A DNA stretch of 46,546 nt from Clostridiales bacterium (GCA_022800315.1 JAAWQC010000019.1:1-46546); one strand, 5' to 3'. Positions 1 through 7,607 are shown, numbered from the stretch's first letter. Made by a program: numbers and translations. Notes: a model not told the origin generated them from the sequence alone.

Positions 1-298
1 ATTGACAGCGGAACCGGTTGCCGCTGCGGGTGGCGGTATAAGCCAACAGCTCGATCCAGTCGAGGGGGACGGCGCTTTGATCGTTGTGGGAATTGATGTC
101 CAGCTTCATGGCGTACTCCAGTATTTCATAGGGAACATTGAAGTCCACCCACTTGATAAAATCGGCTTTTTCTTCTTTTTCCTCGGCGGCCTGGGCTGTC
201 CTGGCATAAACGAGGCCGCTGCCGGTAAACAGTATCGCCGCGGCGAGTACGCCGGCGGCGATGCGGCGCAACCGTTTTTTATTGATCAGCAGATACAT
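1..298 (-). CDS. Secreted protein, N-terminal part only (possible NlpC/P60-type wall hydrolase)
   Basis: This reading frame starts at an ATG at 298 and runs off the window edge, so only about 99 residues are visible. A GGGAGGA ribosome site lies six bases upstream. The N terminus is a clear signal peptide: basic KKRLRR, a hydrophobic AAG-to-LVYA core and an AQAA cleavage region near residue 37, followed by an acidic/lysine linker. The mature part begins KWVDFNVPYEILEYAMKLDI and includes DWIELLAY, a pattern I associate with secreted clostridial NlpC/P60-type peptidases; the catalytic domain would lie outside the window, so this is only an inference. It is the last visible gene of the minus-strand surface cluster, after the terminator that closes the two GH26-like genes. 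Confidence 0.6.
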   Translation of the reverse strand, partial: MYLLINKKRLRRIAAGVLAAAILFTGSGLVYARTAQAAEEKEEKADFIKWVDFNVPYEILEYAMKLDINSHNDQSAVPLDWIELLAYTATRSGNRFRCQ

Positions 299-423
299 GG
301 CTGTCCTCCCGCTTTCCCTCTCAGAAGTGCGGCTGGTGGCCGCTTCTCTATATTTATGTGAAAGGAGGGGAAGACATGACGGGTCTGAAAAATATGAATT
401 TTCCAATGGATTCTGCCCCTTAT

Positions 424-465
424 CCGACAAAAAGGCCCCGGCCAATACCGGGGCCTTTTTGTCGG
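424..465 (-). terminator. Intrinsic terminator after the GH26-like pair
   Basis: A perfect GC-rich inverted repeat (CCGACAAAAAGGCCCCGG and its complement around a short AATA-centred loop) begins three bases after the stop of the 468-2186 gene. The stem carries an A-tract on one arm and a T-tract on the other, so it would also work on the plus strand, but the only adjacent gene that ends here is on the minus strand. Confidence 0.85.
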
Positions 466-467
466 AA

Positions 468-2186
468 TCAGCCGTTATACACGGCCAGCCCCTTTTTAAG
501 AGTACCCATCAGCTCCTCGTCCTTGACGTCGAGGGCATAATGGTTGACGATGGTGGAACCGTCGGCGGAATAGTCGTTGGCGCTGAACCAGACGCCGTAT
601 TTGATTTGGGGCAGGTCGTCGGCGTCTTCGAACATCCGGGTGATCCAGTCCAGCTGTTCCTGTTTGAGTGTACCGTCGCCGCGGCCGCAGGCGAATTCGG
701 GAATCCCCATGGGCCAGTCCTCCTGGAAGAAGGGCTTGAACTGGGCGATATTCTGGGTGTACAGCTCTTTGAAGGAGGGGAAGCCGCTATTGCCGGAGCA
801 GTAAGCGGTCAGGCCGATCATGTGGACCATCTCGATGGGCGGCAGGTAGTTGATCCAGTTGGACCATTTGCCGGGAGGGAAGCTGCCTGACTGTGGATCG
901 AACATCCAGATGGCGTTATTGACCCCCTCCTCCTCGAAAATGCGGTACAGCCGCGCCCAGGTCTCCACGAAAATATCGGGATCCAGCATATTGACGTAGG
1001 CGCACCAGTTGGTCCAGGTGGAGTTCATCTCGTTGTTGAGGCGGAAAATGAGCGGCTTGCTGTAGTCCCGCACCTGGCCGGCAAATTTTCTCAGCTGTTC
1101 GTCGCACTCTCCGCGGAACACATCCAGGAAGGAGGAATAGACGCCGAAGTTGCCGTCGCTGACATACACGGTGGACAGATGATAGGTGAGCTGCAAAACC
1201 CGCCCGTCCTCAGCCACCCGGTTGGCAAAGTCGATGGGAAAGTCCTGATCCATGGCGATGTACTGGGATACGATGGGGAAGTGATAATCGATCTTTTTTT
1301 CCATGGCGGGGATGATGATTTTATAACCGGTGGAGGACATATTGGAGTTGAAGATGCCCCAGTCCTTTTTCTTCTGTCCGCACAGCCTGTCGTAATAGGC
1401 CCGTGTATCCTCTGACCAGTTGTCGGGGATCGTCCGGTTGTATTCCGCGCTGTAAACCGCCAGGCCTTTTGCCGAGATGCGCTTGAAGGAGGAGAGGATG
1501 TCCTCCAACTGCGCCACCGGTTCGGCGGATTTAAACAGGAAGTGAACATATTGCAGCCGGGCGTCGGAGTACAGGTTGACGTAGGTGTAATACGGTTTGC
1601 CCCCCTGGGGCAGGTCCTCCATTTTCAGGCGGATAATCTGCGCTTTGAAATCACCGTATGCTTTTTCCTCGGTTGGCTGAAGCTCGGTGATGCGGTTGGC
1701 CTGCTGATAGTCCTCGTTGAGCAGCCACTTGTTGACCTGCTCTTTCAGCTGGGTTTCCATATTGGTCTCGATCATTTCTTCTACCGTGATGGTCGCCTGC
1801 AGGCCGTCGGCGGTGTAGCGGACCCGGATGGGGCTGAGGGAATAATCGGGGACCCAGTCCAGGGGGATATCGAGAATATAGCCGTCGGTATAGTTGACCA
1901 CCCGTTTGACCGTTTCCCCATAGTAAATCAGTTTGTTGTCCCGCGCTTCGTTCATCTCGGCGGAGGCGGTGCGCAGGCCGTTTTCGTAGAATTCCATCTT
2001 GTTGACGCCGCCCAGGTCCTTTACGTGGCTTTTGGTTACCAGCTCTTCCCGCACGGCGGTCAGCTGCTCCTCGGTAGGCCCCGGGGCCTTTCCCGTTTGT
2101 CCGCCGGAGCAGCCGGGCAGGGCACACAGCAGGCACAGGGAGACGCCTGCGGCCAGCAGGCGGGTCAGGCAGCGCGGTTGTTTCAT
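468..2186 (-). CDS. Lipoprotein with C-terminal GH26-like glycosidase domain (copy 2 of a tandem pair)
   Basis: The 572-residue product has a lipoprotein signal with lipobox LPGC (Cys26), so it should be anchored on the outer face of the membrane. Residues about 40-245 form an N-terminal domain I cannot assign (it contains NYTDGYILDIPLDW). Residues about 260-560 look like a GH26 (beta-mannanase clan) TIM barrel: FRLNNEMN supplies the expected acid/base Glu386, IPEFACG the nucleophile Glu497, and AIWMFDPQSG with IGLTAY match the strands between them. The usual His before the acid/base Glu is Asn here. The substrate is unknown; a beta-mannan or another surface glycan is an inference. GAGAGAGG precedes the ATG by eight bases. 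It lies 86 bases downstream of a close paralogue, with a 14-bp hairpin between them, and ends at a strong terminator. Confidence 0.8.
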   Translation of the reverse strand: MKQPRCLTRLLAAGVSLCLLCALPGCSGGQTGKAPGPTEEQLTAVREELVTKSHVKDLGGVNKMEFYENGLRTASAEMNEARDNKLIYYGETVKRVVNYTDGYILDIPLDWVPDYSLSPIRVRYTADGLQATITVEEMIETNMETQLKEQVNKWLLNEDYQQANRITELQPTEEKAYGDFKAQIIRLKMEDLPQGGKPYYTYVNLYSDARLQYVHFLFKSAEPVAQLEDILSSFKRISAKGLAVYSAEYNRTIPDNWSEDTRAYYDRLCGQKKKDWGIFNSNMSSTGYKIIIPAMEKKIDYHFPIVSQYIAMDQDFPIDFANRVAEDGRVLQLTYHLSTVYVSDGNFGVYSSFLDVFRGECDEQLRKFAGQVRDYSKPLIFRLNNEMNSTWTNWCAYVNMLDPDIFVETWARLYRIFEEEGVNNAIWMFDPQSGSFPPGKWSNWINYLPPIEMVHMIGLTAYCSGNSGFPSFKELYTQNIAQFKPFFQEDWPMGIPEFACGRGDGTLKQEQLDWITRMFEDADDLPQIKYGVWFSANDYSADGSTIVNHYALDVKDEELMGTLKKGLAVYNG

Positions 2187-2215
2187 AGATAAAGCCTCTC
2201 TCTCATAAACGGAAG

Positions 2216-2251
2216 AAACGGAACGGCAGGCGATCTGCTGCCGTTCCGTTT
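2216..2251 (-). other. 14-bp hairpin between the two GH26-like genes
   Basis: AAACGGAACGGCAG and its exact complement flank an eight-base loop. On the minus transcript the stem is followed by a pyrimidine-rich but interrupted T stretch, so it may act as a partial terminator or a 3'-end stabiliser between the two paralogous lipoprotein genes. Confidence 0.6.
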
Positions 2252-2272
2252 CCCTGCCAGTCGAATCTGGGA

Positions 2273-3982
2273 TCAGGAATGGTAACCCGCCAGACCCTTA
2301 TTGAAGGTTTCCATCAGCTCGGCGTCCTTGACGTCGAGGCCGTAGTAGTTCTGTACCTTGGTGCCGCCGTCCTTATAGTCGTTGGCGCTGAACCAGATGG
2401 CGTATTTGATCTGGGGCAGGTCGTCGGCGTCTTTGAACATCTGGGTAATCCAGTCCAGCTGTTCCTGCTTGAGGGAACCGTCGCCGCGGCCGCAGGCATA
2501 TTCCGGAATGGCCATGGGCCAGTTTTCCTGGAAGAAGGGGGCCAGGTGCTTGATGTTCTGGGTATACAGGTCTTTCCAGGAGGGGAACCCGTCGTAACCG
2601 GAGCAATAAGCGGTCAGACCGATTACATGGACCGTCTCGATGGGGGGCAGGTAGTTGATCCAGTTGGACCATTTACCGGGAGGGAAGCTGCCGCTCTGGG
2701 GATTGAAGATCCAGATGGCGTTATTCACGCCCTCTTCCTCAAAGATGTTGTACAGCCGCATCCAGGAGTCCACGAAAGTATCTCCGTCCACCATGTTGAC
2801 CAGTGCGCAGTAGGTGGTCCAGTCGGAGTTCATCTCGTTGTTCAGTCGGAACAGGGTGGGTTTGCCGTATTCCTTGATGGCGCGGGCGAACTCACGCAGC
2901 ACGTCGTCCTTTTCGCCCCGCAGGATGTCGAGGACCGGCGTATAGCCGCCCAGGTCGGTGTTGTTGGAGGAGGTGTACTGATAGGTCATCTGCAGGATTT
3001 TACCGTCTTCGTTGACCTTTTTGGCGAATTCCAGCGGGAACTCATGGCCCAGATGGACGTACTGGGAAACGATGGGAAAGTCGTAACCGATTTTCTTTTC
3101 CATATTGGGGATGATGACTTTATAACCGGTGGTGGCCATGTTGGAATTGAAAATGCCCCAGTCCTTCTTTTCCTTGCTGCACAGGGCGGTGTAGAAATCC
3201 TTGGTTTCCTGCGACCAGTTCTCATTGGGGGTGGGGCTGTCGTACTTTACGCTGTACATGGCCATACCGCGCTGGCCGATCCGGTCGAAGGAGTTCAGGA
3301 TGGCGTCCAGATTCTCCACGGGGGCGGTGCTCTTGAACAGGAAGTGGTAGAACTGTGTCCGCGAGGAGTACAGGTTGACATAGGTGTAGTGGTCCTGGCT
3401 GCCCTCCGGCATATCGTCCAGTTTCAGCCGGATGATCTGCGCCGTGAATTCCCCGTAGGTTTTGGTTTCGGTAGGCTGCAGCTCGGTGACACGGTTCTTT
3501 TTCTGCCAGTTTTTATCGAGGAGGTAGAGGTTCACGTACTCCTTCAGATGTTCCTCCGCGGTGGGCTTTTTCACATCCTCGGTGGTGATGGTAAGAAGGG
3601 TGTTCTCACCGGTATAGCGTACACGGATGGGGCTCAGGGTGAAGTCCTGCTTCCAGTCCGCGGGGATGTCCACAATATAACCGTCGGTGTAGTTGACGAC
3701 CCGCTGGATGTCGCCGGAGTAGTAAATGACCTTGTTGTCCTTGGCCTCGACCAGTTCGGACGCCGCCGAACGCTCGCCGTTTTCGTAGAATTCCATCTTG
3801 TCGATGGTGCTCAGGCCCTCAACCTGAGAGTCCTTTTTCAGTCCGTCGCGTACGGCGGTCAGTTCGCTTTCCGACGGGCCGGACGGTGTTTGCCCGCCGC
3901 CGCCGGCACACCCGGCGAAGGAAAGCAGCAGACAGGCGGAGACGCCCGCCGCCAGCAAGCGTTTGGTGATGCGTTTGTTCAT
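2273..3982 (-). CDS. Lipoprotein with C-terminal GH26-like glycosidase domain (copy 1 of a tandem pair)
   Basis: The product is a close full-length paralogue of the gene at 468-2186, sharing long near-identical blocks in the barrel. With the ATG at 3982 it has 569 residues; an in-frame ATG at 3994 exists, but the AAAGGA ribosome site touches it directly, so the second ATG (12 bases from the site) fits better. The lipobox is FAGC (Cys25 in this numbering). The GH26-like catalytic pair is conserved: Glu383 in FRLNNEMN and Glu494 in IPEYACG, again with Asn replacing the usual His. The N-terminal domain (about 40-245) is unassigned but clearly shared with the sister protein. Conservation of both glutamates in both copies suggests two active enzymes. 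The two genes probably arose by tandem duplication. Confidence 0.8.
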   Translation of the reverse strand: MNKRITKRLLAAGVSACLLLSFAGCAGGGGQTPSGPSESELTAVRDGLKKDSQVEGLSTIDKMEFYENGERSAASELVEAKDNKVIYYSGDIQRVVNYTDGYIVDIPADWKQDFTLSPIRVRYTGENTLLTITTEDVKKPTAEEHLKEYVNLYLLDKNWQKKNRVTELQPTETKTYGEFTAQIIRLKLDDMPEGSQDHYTYVNLYSSRTQFYHFLFKSTAPVENLDAILNSFDRIGQRGMAMYSVKYDSPTPNENWSQETKDFYTALCSKEKKDWGIFNSNMATTGYKVIIPNMEKKIGYDFPIVSQYVHLGHEFPLEFAKKVNEDGKILQMTYQYTSSNNTDLGGYTPVLDILRGEKDDVLREFARAIKEYGKPTLFRLNNEMNSDWTTYCALVNMVDGDTFVDSWMRLYNIFEEEGVNNAIWIFNPQSGSFPPGKWSNWINYLPPIETVHVIGLTAYCSGYDGFPSWKDLYTQNIKHLAPFFQENWPMAIPEYACGRGDGSLKQEQLDWITQMFKDADDLPQIKYAIWFSANDYKDGGTKVQNYYGLDVKDAELMETFNKGLAGYHS

Positions 3983-4306
3983 CGTTACGACCATTCCTTT
4001 CGTGTAGCACCGTTTGAAAGAACAGCAGAAACCTATTTATATACGGTTCCGTCTCTCTTTCCCGCCTTTCACCGGAGACGGGGCCGTTTTTTATATATCA
4101 CCCGGATATCCTCCTCACCGGCCCCCGCCCGTTTGGGGGCGGGGGACACGGTGCGGGCAACTGTTCCGCTGGCGGTGAAGAGGCAGATCAAATCGCCGTG
4201 CCGGAACAGGGAGGGCCATGCGATTTCCGCCGGTCAGGCGGTGCGGGGACCGGATAATGCGTATGTGAATCTTCGTCTCTCTTTTCGTATCGTGTCAACT
4301 GCGTGA
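3983..4306. other. Intergenic stretch between surface gene and GH26-like lipoprotein gene
   Basis: No gene is evident in these 324 bases. They hold a perfect 9-bp GC hairpin (4122-4145: CCCCCGCCC, loop, GGGCGGGGG) and a plus-oriented terminator-like hairpin (4045-4093). On the minus strand a TTGACA lies just after the stop of the 4307 gene, but no acceptable -10 box stands 16-18 bases after it, so I do not call a promoter. Confidence 0.6.
4045..4093 (+). terminator. Plus-oriented terminator-like hairpin in a minus-strand gene cluster
   Basis: GGTTCCGTCTC (4045-4055) pairs fully, with two G-U pairs, to GAGACGGGGCC (4075-4085) in plus-strand RNA, and is followed by GTTTTTTATATA. The same region in minus-strand RNA has two C-A mismatches and no T-run after it. 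It would therefore stop plus-strand (antisense) transcription, although no plus-strand gene precedes it. Confidence 0.45.
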
Positions 4307-5260
4307 TTACTGCGGCTGATCGTTGTTGTCGGGCGGCGTTCCGCTCTTGCGTTTCCTGATGATGACGACGGCGGCGACCACACCCGCCACCACGACGGCG
4401 GCGACCACGATCAGGACGATCGTGAGGGTGTTGCCGCCGTTTTCCCCCGCGGCGCCCTGGGTTGTTTGGGAAGCGGTCGTTTTGCTGGCGGCCGTGGTTT
4501 TGTCAGCGGCCGTCGTGGTGGTCTTTTCAGCGGTGGTGGTGGTGTCGTCCGTGCCGGGATCGGCATCGGGATCGTCACCGGTGATCAGGCTGGTGTTCAG
4601 TTTGATGCCCTCGGGGGAGTTGGGGTCGTCGTTGCCGATGGCCAGCTGGTTGATGGTCAGCCTGCCGCTCAGGTTGTCGGCTGTCGTATCGACGATATAG
4701 ATGCGCACGGCAGGCGCGAGCACCTTATCCATGCCGGCGAGCAGGTCGGATTCCTGGGCGAGATACTCTTTAAGGTTGATTTTGCCCTTGAAGGTGCCGG
4801 CGTTGCCGTCGTAAGCCGGGCCGGTGGGCGCCGCCACCGAGGGATTGACGGTGGAGATGCCCTTGGCCATGCTGATCGGCTGGCCGTTGATGGTCAGGCT
4901 GATATTCCACTGGGTATTGCATTCCAGATCGACGTACAGGTAGGGATTGGCCGTCAGATCGAGGCTGGGCATCAGCTCCACCGGCATGGTGGCGATGCTT
5001 ACCCAGGTGTTGGTCGAATTGGCGTTGCGCTGGATCAGGATGCTGCCATCCTCGTTCAGGGTGGTTTTGGCATAGGCGTTGGGGCCGTTGAGTTCCTCGT
5101 GTTCGCCGTTATCTCCTGCCTCGACCTGCCAGAAGTCGGGCTCCACGATGGGAATGATACCGACGCCGCTGTTGGGCTGAGCCGAAACCGAGGCGGCTGC
5201 AGCGGAGAACAACAGAACGGTGGAAAGCAGGAAACCTGCGGTTTTCTTGATAATTTTCAT
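4307..5260 (-). CDS. Membrane-anchored surface protein with Thr-rich stalk (third of three paralogues)
   Basis: The 317-residue protein has a signal peptide (cleavage likely after VSA27), an ectodomain of about 190 residues predicted to be beta-rich, a Thr/Ala stalk (about 235-268) and a single membrane segment (about 279-301) followed by RKRKSG and a short Pro/Asn/Asp cytoplasmic tail. It lacks an LPXTG-type motif, so it should stay membrane-bound. Blocks shared with the two upstream paralogues include GIIPI near the mature N terminus, NPYLYVDLEC, GTFKGKINLKEYL and GNDDPNSPEG. The fold resembles carbohydrate-binding beta-sandwich modules by pattern only, and the function is unknown. GAGGAG stands seven bases before the ATG. 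It follows its closest paralogue after 36 bases, as in an operon. Confidence 0.75.
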   Translation of the reverse strand: MKIIKKTAGFLLSTVLLFSAAAASVSAQPNSGVGIIPIVEPDFWQVEAGDNGEHEELNGPNAYAKTTLNEDGSILIQRNANSTNTWVSIATMPVELMPSLDLTANPYLYVDLECNTQWNISLTINGQPISMAKGISTVNPSVAAPTGPAYDGNAGTFKGKINLKEYLAQESDLLAGMDKVLAPAVRIYIVDTTADNLSGRLTINQLAIGNDDPNSPEGIKLNTSLITGDDPDADPGTDDTTTTAEKTTTTAADKTTAASKTTASQTTQGAAGENGGNTLTIVLIVVAAVVVAGVVAAVVIIRKRKSGTPPDNNDQPQ

Positions 5261-5296
5261 ATCGATTCTCCTCTGTGATATTTCGTCTGCGGGTTT

Positions 5297-6292
5297 TTAT
5301 TGATCGGATTCAGGCGACGGAGGTGTCGGCTGATCGGGGCCGTTATCGTCGGAAGGAGGCCCGGATTTACGCTTGCGGATGACCACAACGGCCGCGGCAG
5401 CGCCTGCGACGACGACAGCCGCCACGATAATCAGGACGATCATGAGGGTGTTGCTTCCGCCATTTTCGCTTCCACCCTTGGCGGCGGTAGTGGTGGTCTT
5501 GACGGCGGAGGTGGTGGTTTTCTTTTCAGTGGTGGTGGATGCCGGTGCGGTGGTAGTGGTGTCCTCCGTATCGGGATCGGGCTCTTCGTCGGGGTCCTCA
5601 CCGGTAATCACGCTGGAATCCAGCTTGACGCCGTCGGGCGCGTTGGGGTCGTCGTTGCCCACCGACAACTGCCGGATGGTCAGTTTGCCGCTCGTATGGT
5701 CGGGGGTGGTGTCGACGATGAACACGTTGACCATGGGAGCCAGCAGGGTATCCTGCCCATGGATCAATGCGAAGTTGGGTTCGCTGTCTATGTACTCCTT
5801 CAGGTTGATTTTGCCCTTGAAGGTGCCTGCCTCGCCGTCCGCCTGATAGTCGTCCAGGTGTTTGGCGCCGTCGGTATTGTTCATAATGGGCTTGGCCAGT
5901 CCGATGGCCATGCCGTTGAAGACAAAGCCGATGTTCCAGCCGGTGGTGCATTCCAGATCGTAGTAGAGATAGGGATTGTCCTTCAGACTGAAGGCGGGCA
6001 TCAGTTCCACCGCCAGCGTGCGGACGCGGGGCCAGTTATAGTCTTTTTTGGCGTTGGCGGTGCGCTGGACGGTGAGATATCCGTTTTCATCGATGGTGGT
6101 GTTGGTCCAGGCGGCGTCGTTATTGAGCACATCATAGAAATTGTCGCCGGACTCCGCCTCCCAAAAATCGGGGTCGGTGATGGGGATGATATCCAGTCCG
6201 CTGGTCGGCTTTGCCGAGGCGGACAAACCCGCCGATGAAAACAGCAGGGTGGCGGCCAGCAGCACGCCGGTGACCTTCCGGAATTTCTTCAT
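5297..6292 (-). CDS. Membrane-anchored surface protein with Thr-rich stalk (second of three paralogues)
   Basis: The start is placed at the ATG at 6292, preceded by GGGAGG with eight bases of spacing; the open frame continues further upstream but without a signal peptide or ribosome site. The 331-residue product has a signal peptide ending at ASA27, an ectodomain sharing LDIIPITDPDFWEAESGDN, NPYLYYDLEC, GTFKGKINLKEY and VGNDDPNAPDG with its neighbour, a Thr-rich stalk (about 244-272), one membrane segment (about 282-305), RKRKSG and a Pro/Asp/Ser tail. The tail is longer than in the 4307-5260 protein. There is no sortase motif. It is likely a surface adhesin or glycan-binding protein; this is inferred from architecture and from the adjoining GH26-like genes. 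Confidence 0.75.
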   Translation of the reverse strand: MKKFRKVTGVLLAATLLFSSAGLSASAKPTSGLDIIPITDPDFWEAESGDNFYDVLNNDAAWTNTTIDENGYLTVQRTANAKKDYNWPRVRTLAVELMPAFSLKDNPYLYYDLECTTGWNIGFVFNGMAIGLAKPIMNNTDGAKHLDDYQADGEAGTFKGKINLKEYIDSEPNFALIHGQDTLLAPMVNVFIVDTTPDHTSGKLTIRQLSVGNDDPNAPDGVKLDSSVITGEDPDEEPDPDTEDTTTTAPASTTTEKKTTTSAVKTTTTAAKGGSENGGSNTLMIVLIIVAAVVVAGAAAAVVVIRKRKSGPPSDDNGPDQPTPPSPESDQ

Positions 6293-6362
6293 AGATAAGA
6301 CCTCCCTAATTTGGTTGATTGTGTTTAAAGCTCTCTGTTTTCTCCTCGAAATGGAGAACGGT

Positions 6363-6388
6363 CGGGCAGGCCCCGGGGGACCCGCCCG
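6363..6388 (-). other. GC-rich intergenic hairpin
   Basis: In minus-strand RNA CGGGCGGG pairs with CCTGCCCG (one G-U pair) around a C4/G4 core; on the plus strand the same position is an A-C mismatch, so the structure fits minus-strand RNA better. No T-run follows. It sits in the 143-base gap between the first and second surface paralogues and could set their expression ratio. Confidence 0.4.
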
Positions 6389-6435
6389 GCCGCAGCCGCT
6401 CAAGTCGTTATCGTAAGAGATGGGAATCGGCACCG

Positions 6436-7299
6436 TTACTGACGGTTTCCTTTTTTACGGCTCACGGTCAGGGTGACCGCTGTCAGCGCCACGGCGCCGG
6501 CCGCCAGGCAGAACAGCGCGGCGGTATCGTTCTCGCCGGTCTTGGGATTGTCGGCGGCCGCCTTGGCGGTCGTGGTGGTATTGCCGCCCGCAGCGGTGGT
6601 CTTATTGTCGCCGCCGGCAAGAGTAGTGACCTTCACATCGGTGTTGATATCGGCGCCGTCGGGGCCAATCATAAGCTTGTTATAGGTGACCTGACCGCTC
6701 ACGCCGTCGGCGGATGCGTCAATCACGAACAGGTTGACATAGGTGATTGTGATTTCGCCCTCATACTTACCCGGATATTCCTGATCCAGATATTCTTTGA
6801 GATTCAATTTCCCCGTATAAGTGCCGGGAGCGCCGTCGTCGGTGATATTGGCCAGTTTGGCGGCACCGGGGGTGTTATTGGTAATACCCTTGGCAAGGCC
6901 GATGGAATCGGTGGCGCTGACGGCGATGCCGAGATTCCACTTAGTGCCTTCCGCCGCGGTCAGGTCATAGTAGATATAGGGATTGGTCGACAGGTCGATG
7001 GTAATAGCGGAATCCGCCGGTTGAGGCATACGGATACGGGGCCACAGATAGCCATCCTTGGCATTGGCGGTGCGCTTCAGCGTGACGGCGCCGGAGCTGT
7101 CAATAGCGGCGGAGATCCACGTACCGTCGGCGTTCAGCTCCTTGTAGTCGTTATCCCCCGCCTGGGCCTCCCACAGACTGCCGTCGGTGATGGGTATCAG
7201 GTTTACTGTACCGCCTTCGGCCGCGGCGCCGAACGGAACCGCGGATGCCAGCATGGCCGACGTCAGCAAAACACCCAGCAGCTTCGACACTTTTTTCAT
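6436..7299 (-). CDS. Wall-anchored surface protein with NPKTG sorting signal (first of three paralogues)
   Basis: The 287-residue product starts with a signal peptide (cleavage near AAA27) and has the same ectodomain plan as the next two genes: NLIPITDGSLWEAQAGDN, NPYIYYDL, GTYTGKLNLKEYLDQEY and LFVIDASADGVSGQ. Its C terminus differs: a short Thr/Ala linker, then NPKTGE (251-256), a hydrophobic segment (about 260-279) and the basic tail SRKKGNRQ. This is an LPXTG-like sortase signal, so the protein should be covalently attached to peptidoglycan, while its paralogues stay in the membrane. It is the first gene after the promoter at 7375-7403, with an AGAAGG-like ribosome site, and its 5' leader contains an 8-bp hairpin. 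Ligand and function are unknown. Confidence 0.75.
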   Translation of the reverse strand: MKKVSKLLGVLLTSAMLASAVPFGAAAEGGTVNLIPITDGSLWEAQAGDNDYKELNADGTWISAAIDSSGAVTLKRTANAKDGYLWPRIRMPQPADSAITIDLSTNPYIYYDLTAAEGTKWNLGIAVSATDSIGLAKGITNNTPGAAKLANITDDGAPGTYTGKLNLKEYLDQEYPGKYEGEITITYVNLFVIDASADGVSGQVTYNKLMIGPDGADINTDVKVTTLAGGDNKTTAAGGNTTTTAKAAADNPKTGENDTAALFCLAAGAVALTAVTLTVSRKKGNRQ

Positions 7300-7374
7300 G
7301 ACTCTTCTACCTTCTTTCTTTTTTGTGCCGGCTGTTCCCTCCAGCCGGCGGTTGCCGATTTCCCTCTGGTCCCT

Positions 7375-7403
7375 ATTATAGGTAGGACCATCGTGAGATA
7401 CAA
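7375..7403 (-). promoter_or_regulatory. Sigma-A-type promoter of the surface cluster
   Basis: On the minus strand TTGTAT (7403-7398) and a perfect TATAAT (7380-7375) are separated by 17 bases. The expected start point lies about 70 bases before the ATG at 7299. The leader RNA would include the 7327-7349 hairpin. Confidence 0.75.
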
Positions 7404-7558
7404 CGATATTATGTAAAGTAATAAAAATAGTTCACAAAAATCAGTGTAAAAGTTTAATTGGTTTGTCTGATATTTATTTCACAAAGCTGTACAACCTCTG
7501 GAAGCTGCCCTATCAAACAGAAAAATACCGGTTTGTGGCGAATGAGATGAGTTTACAA

Positions 7559-7595
7559 AAAGAAGGCTCCTGCCCCTATGGGCAGGAGCCTTCTG
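7559..7595 (-). terminator. Intrinsic terminator of the diguanylate cyclase gene
   Basis: In minus-strand RNA AGAAGGCTCCTGCCC pairs with its complement across a short loop, followed by TTTTTGTAAAC. It lies just after the cyclase stop codon and separates that gene from the surface-cluster promoter. Confidence 0.85.
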
Positions 7596-7607
7596 GCAAC
7601 CGGTTAG

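Larger units (their letters stand above)
7300..7607. other. Regulatory intergenic stretch upstream of the surface cluster
   Basis: No gene is visible. From high to low coordinate it holds the cyclase terminator (7559-7595), an AT-rich part with two direct copies of TTCACAAA (7431-7438 and 7478-7485), the promoter (7375-7403) and a leader hairpin (7327-7349: GCCGGCTG, seven-base loop, CAGCCGGC). Confidence 0.6.

Noticed and set aside
376-540. A plus-strand frame starting MTGLKNMNF after a strong AAAGGAGGGG site
   Set aside because: It runs straight through a perfect terminator hairpin and into the antisense of the GH26-like gene; no hydrophobic, domain or family pattern supports it.
2279-4306. 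A 675-residue plus-strand open frame
   Set aside because: It is the antisense of the GH26-like lipoprotein gene. GC-rich codon use on the real strand leaves the opposite frame open; it has no ribosome site and odd composition (Val/Gly/His-rich).
4480-5560. Repetitive GGT/GTC-rich DNA that could be taken for a CRISPR array or tandem repeat
   Set aside because: The repeats are short, irregular and in frame with the Thr-rich stalks of the surface proteins; there are no spacers of constant length.
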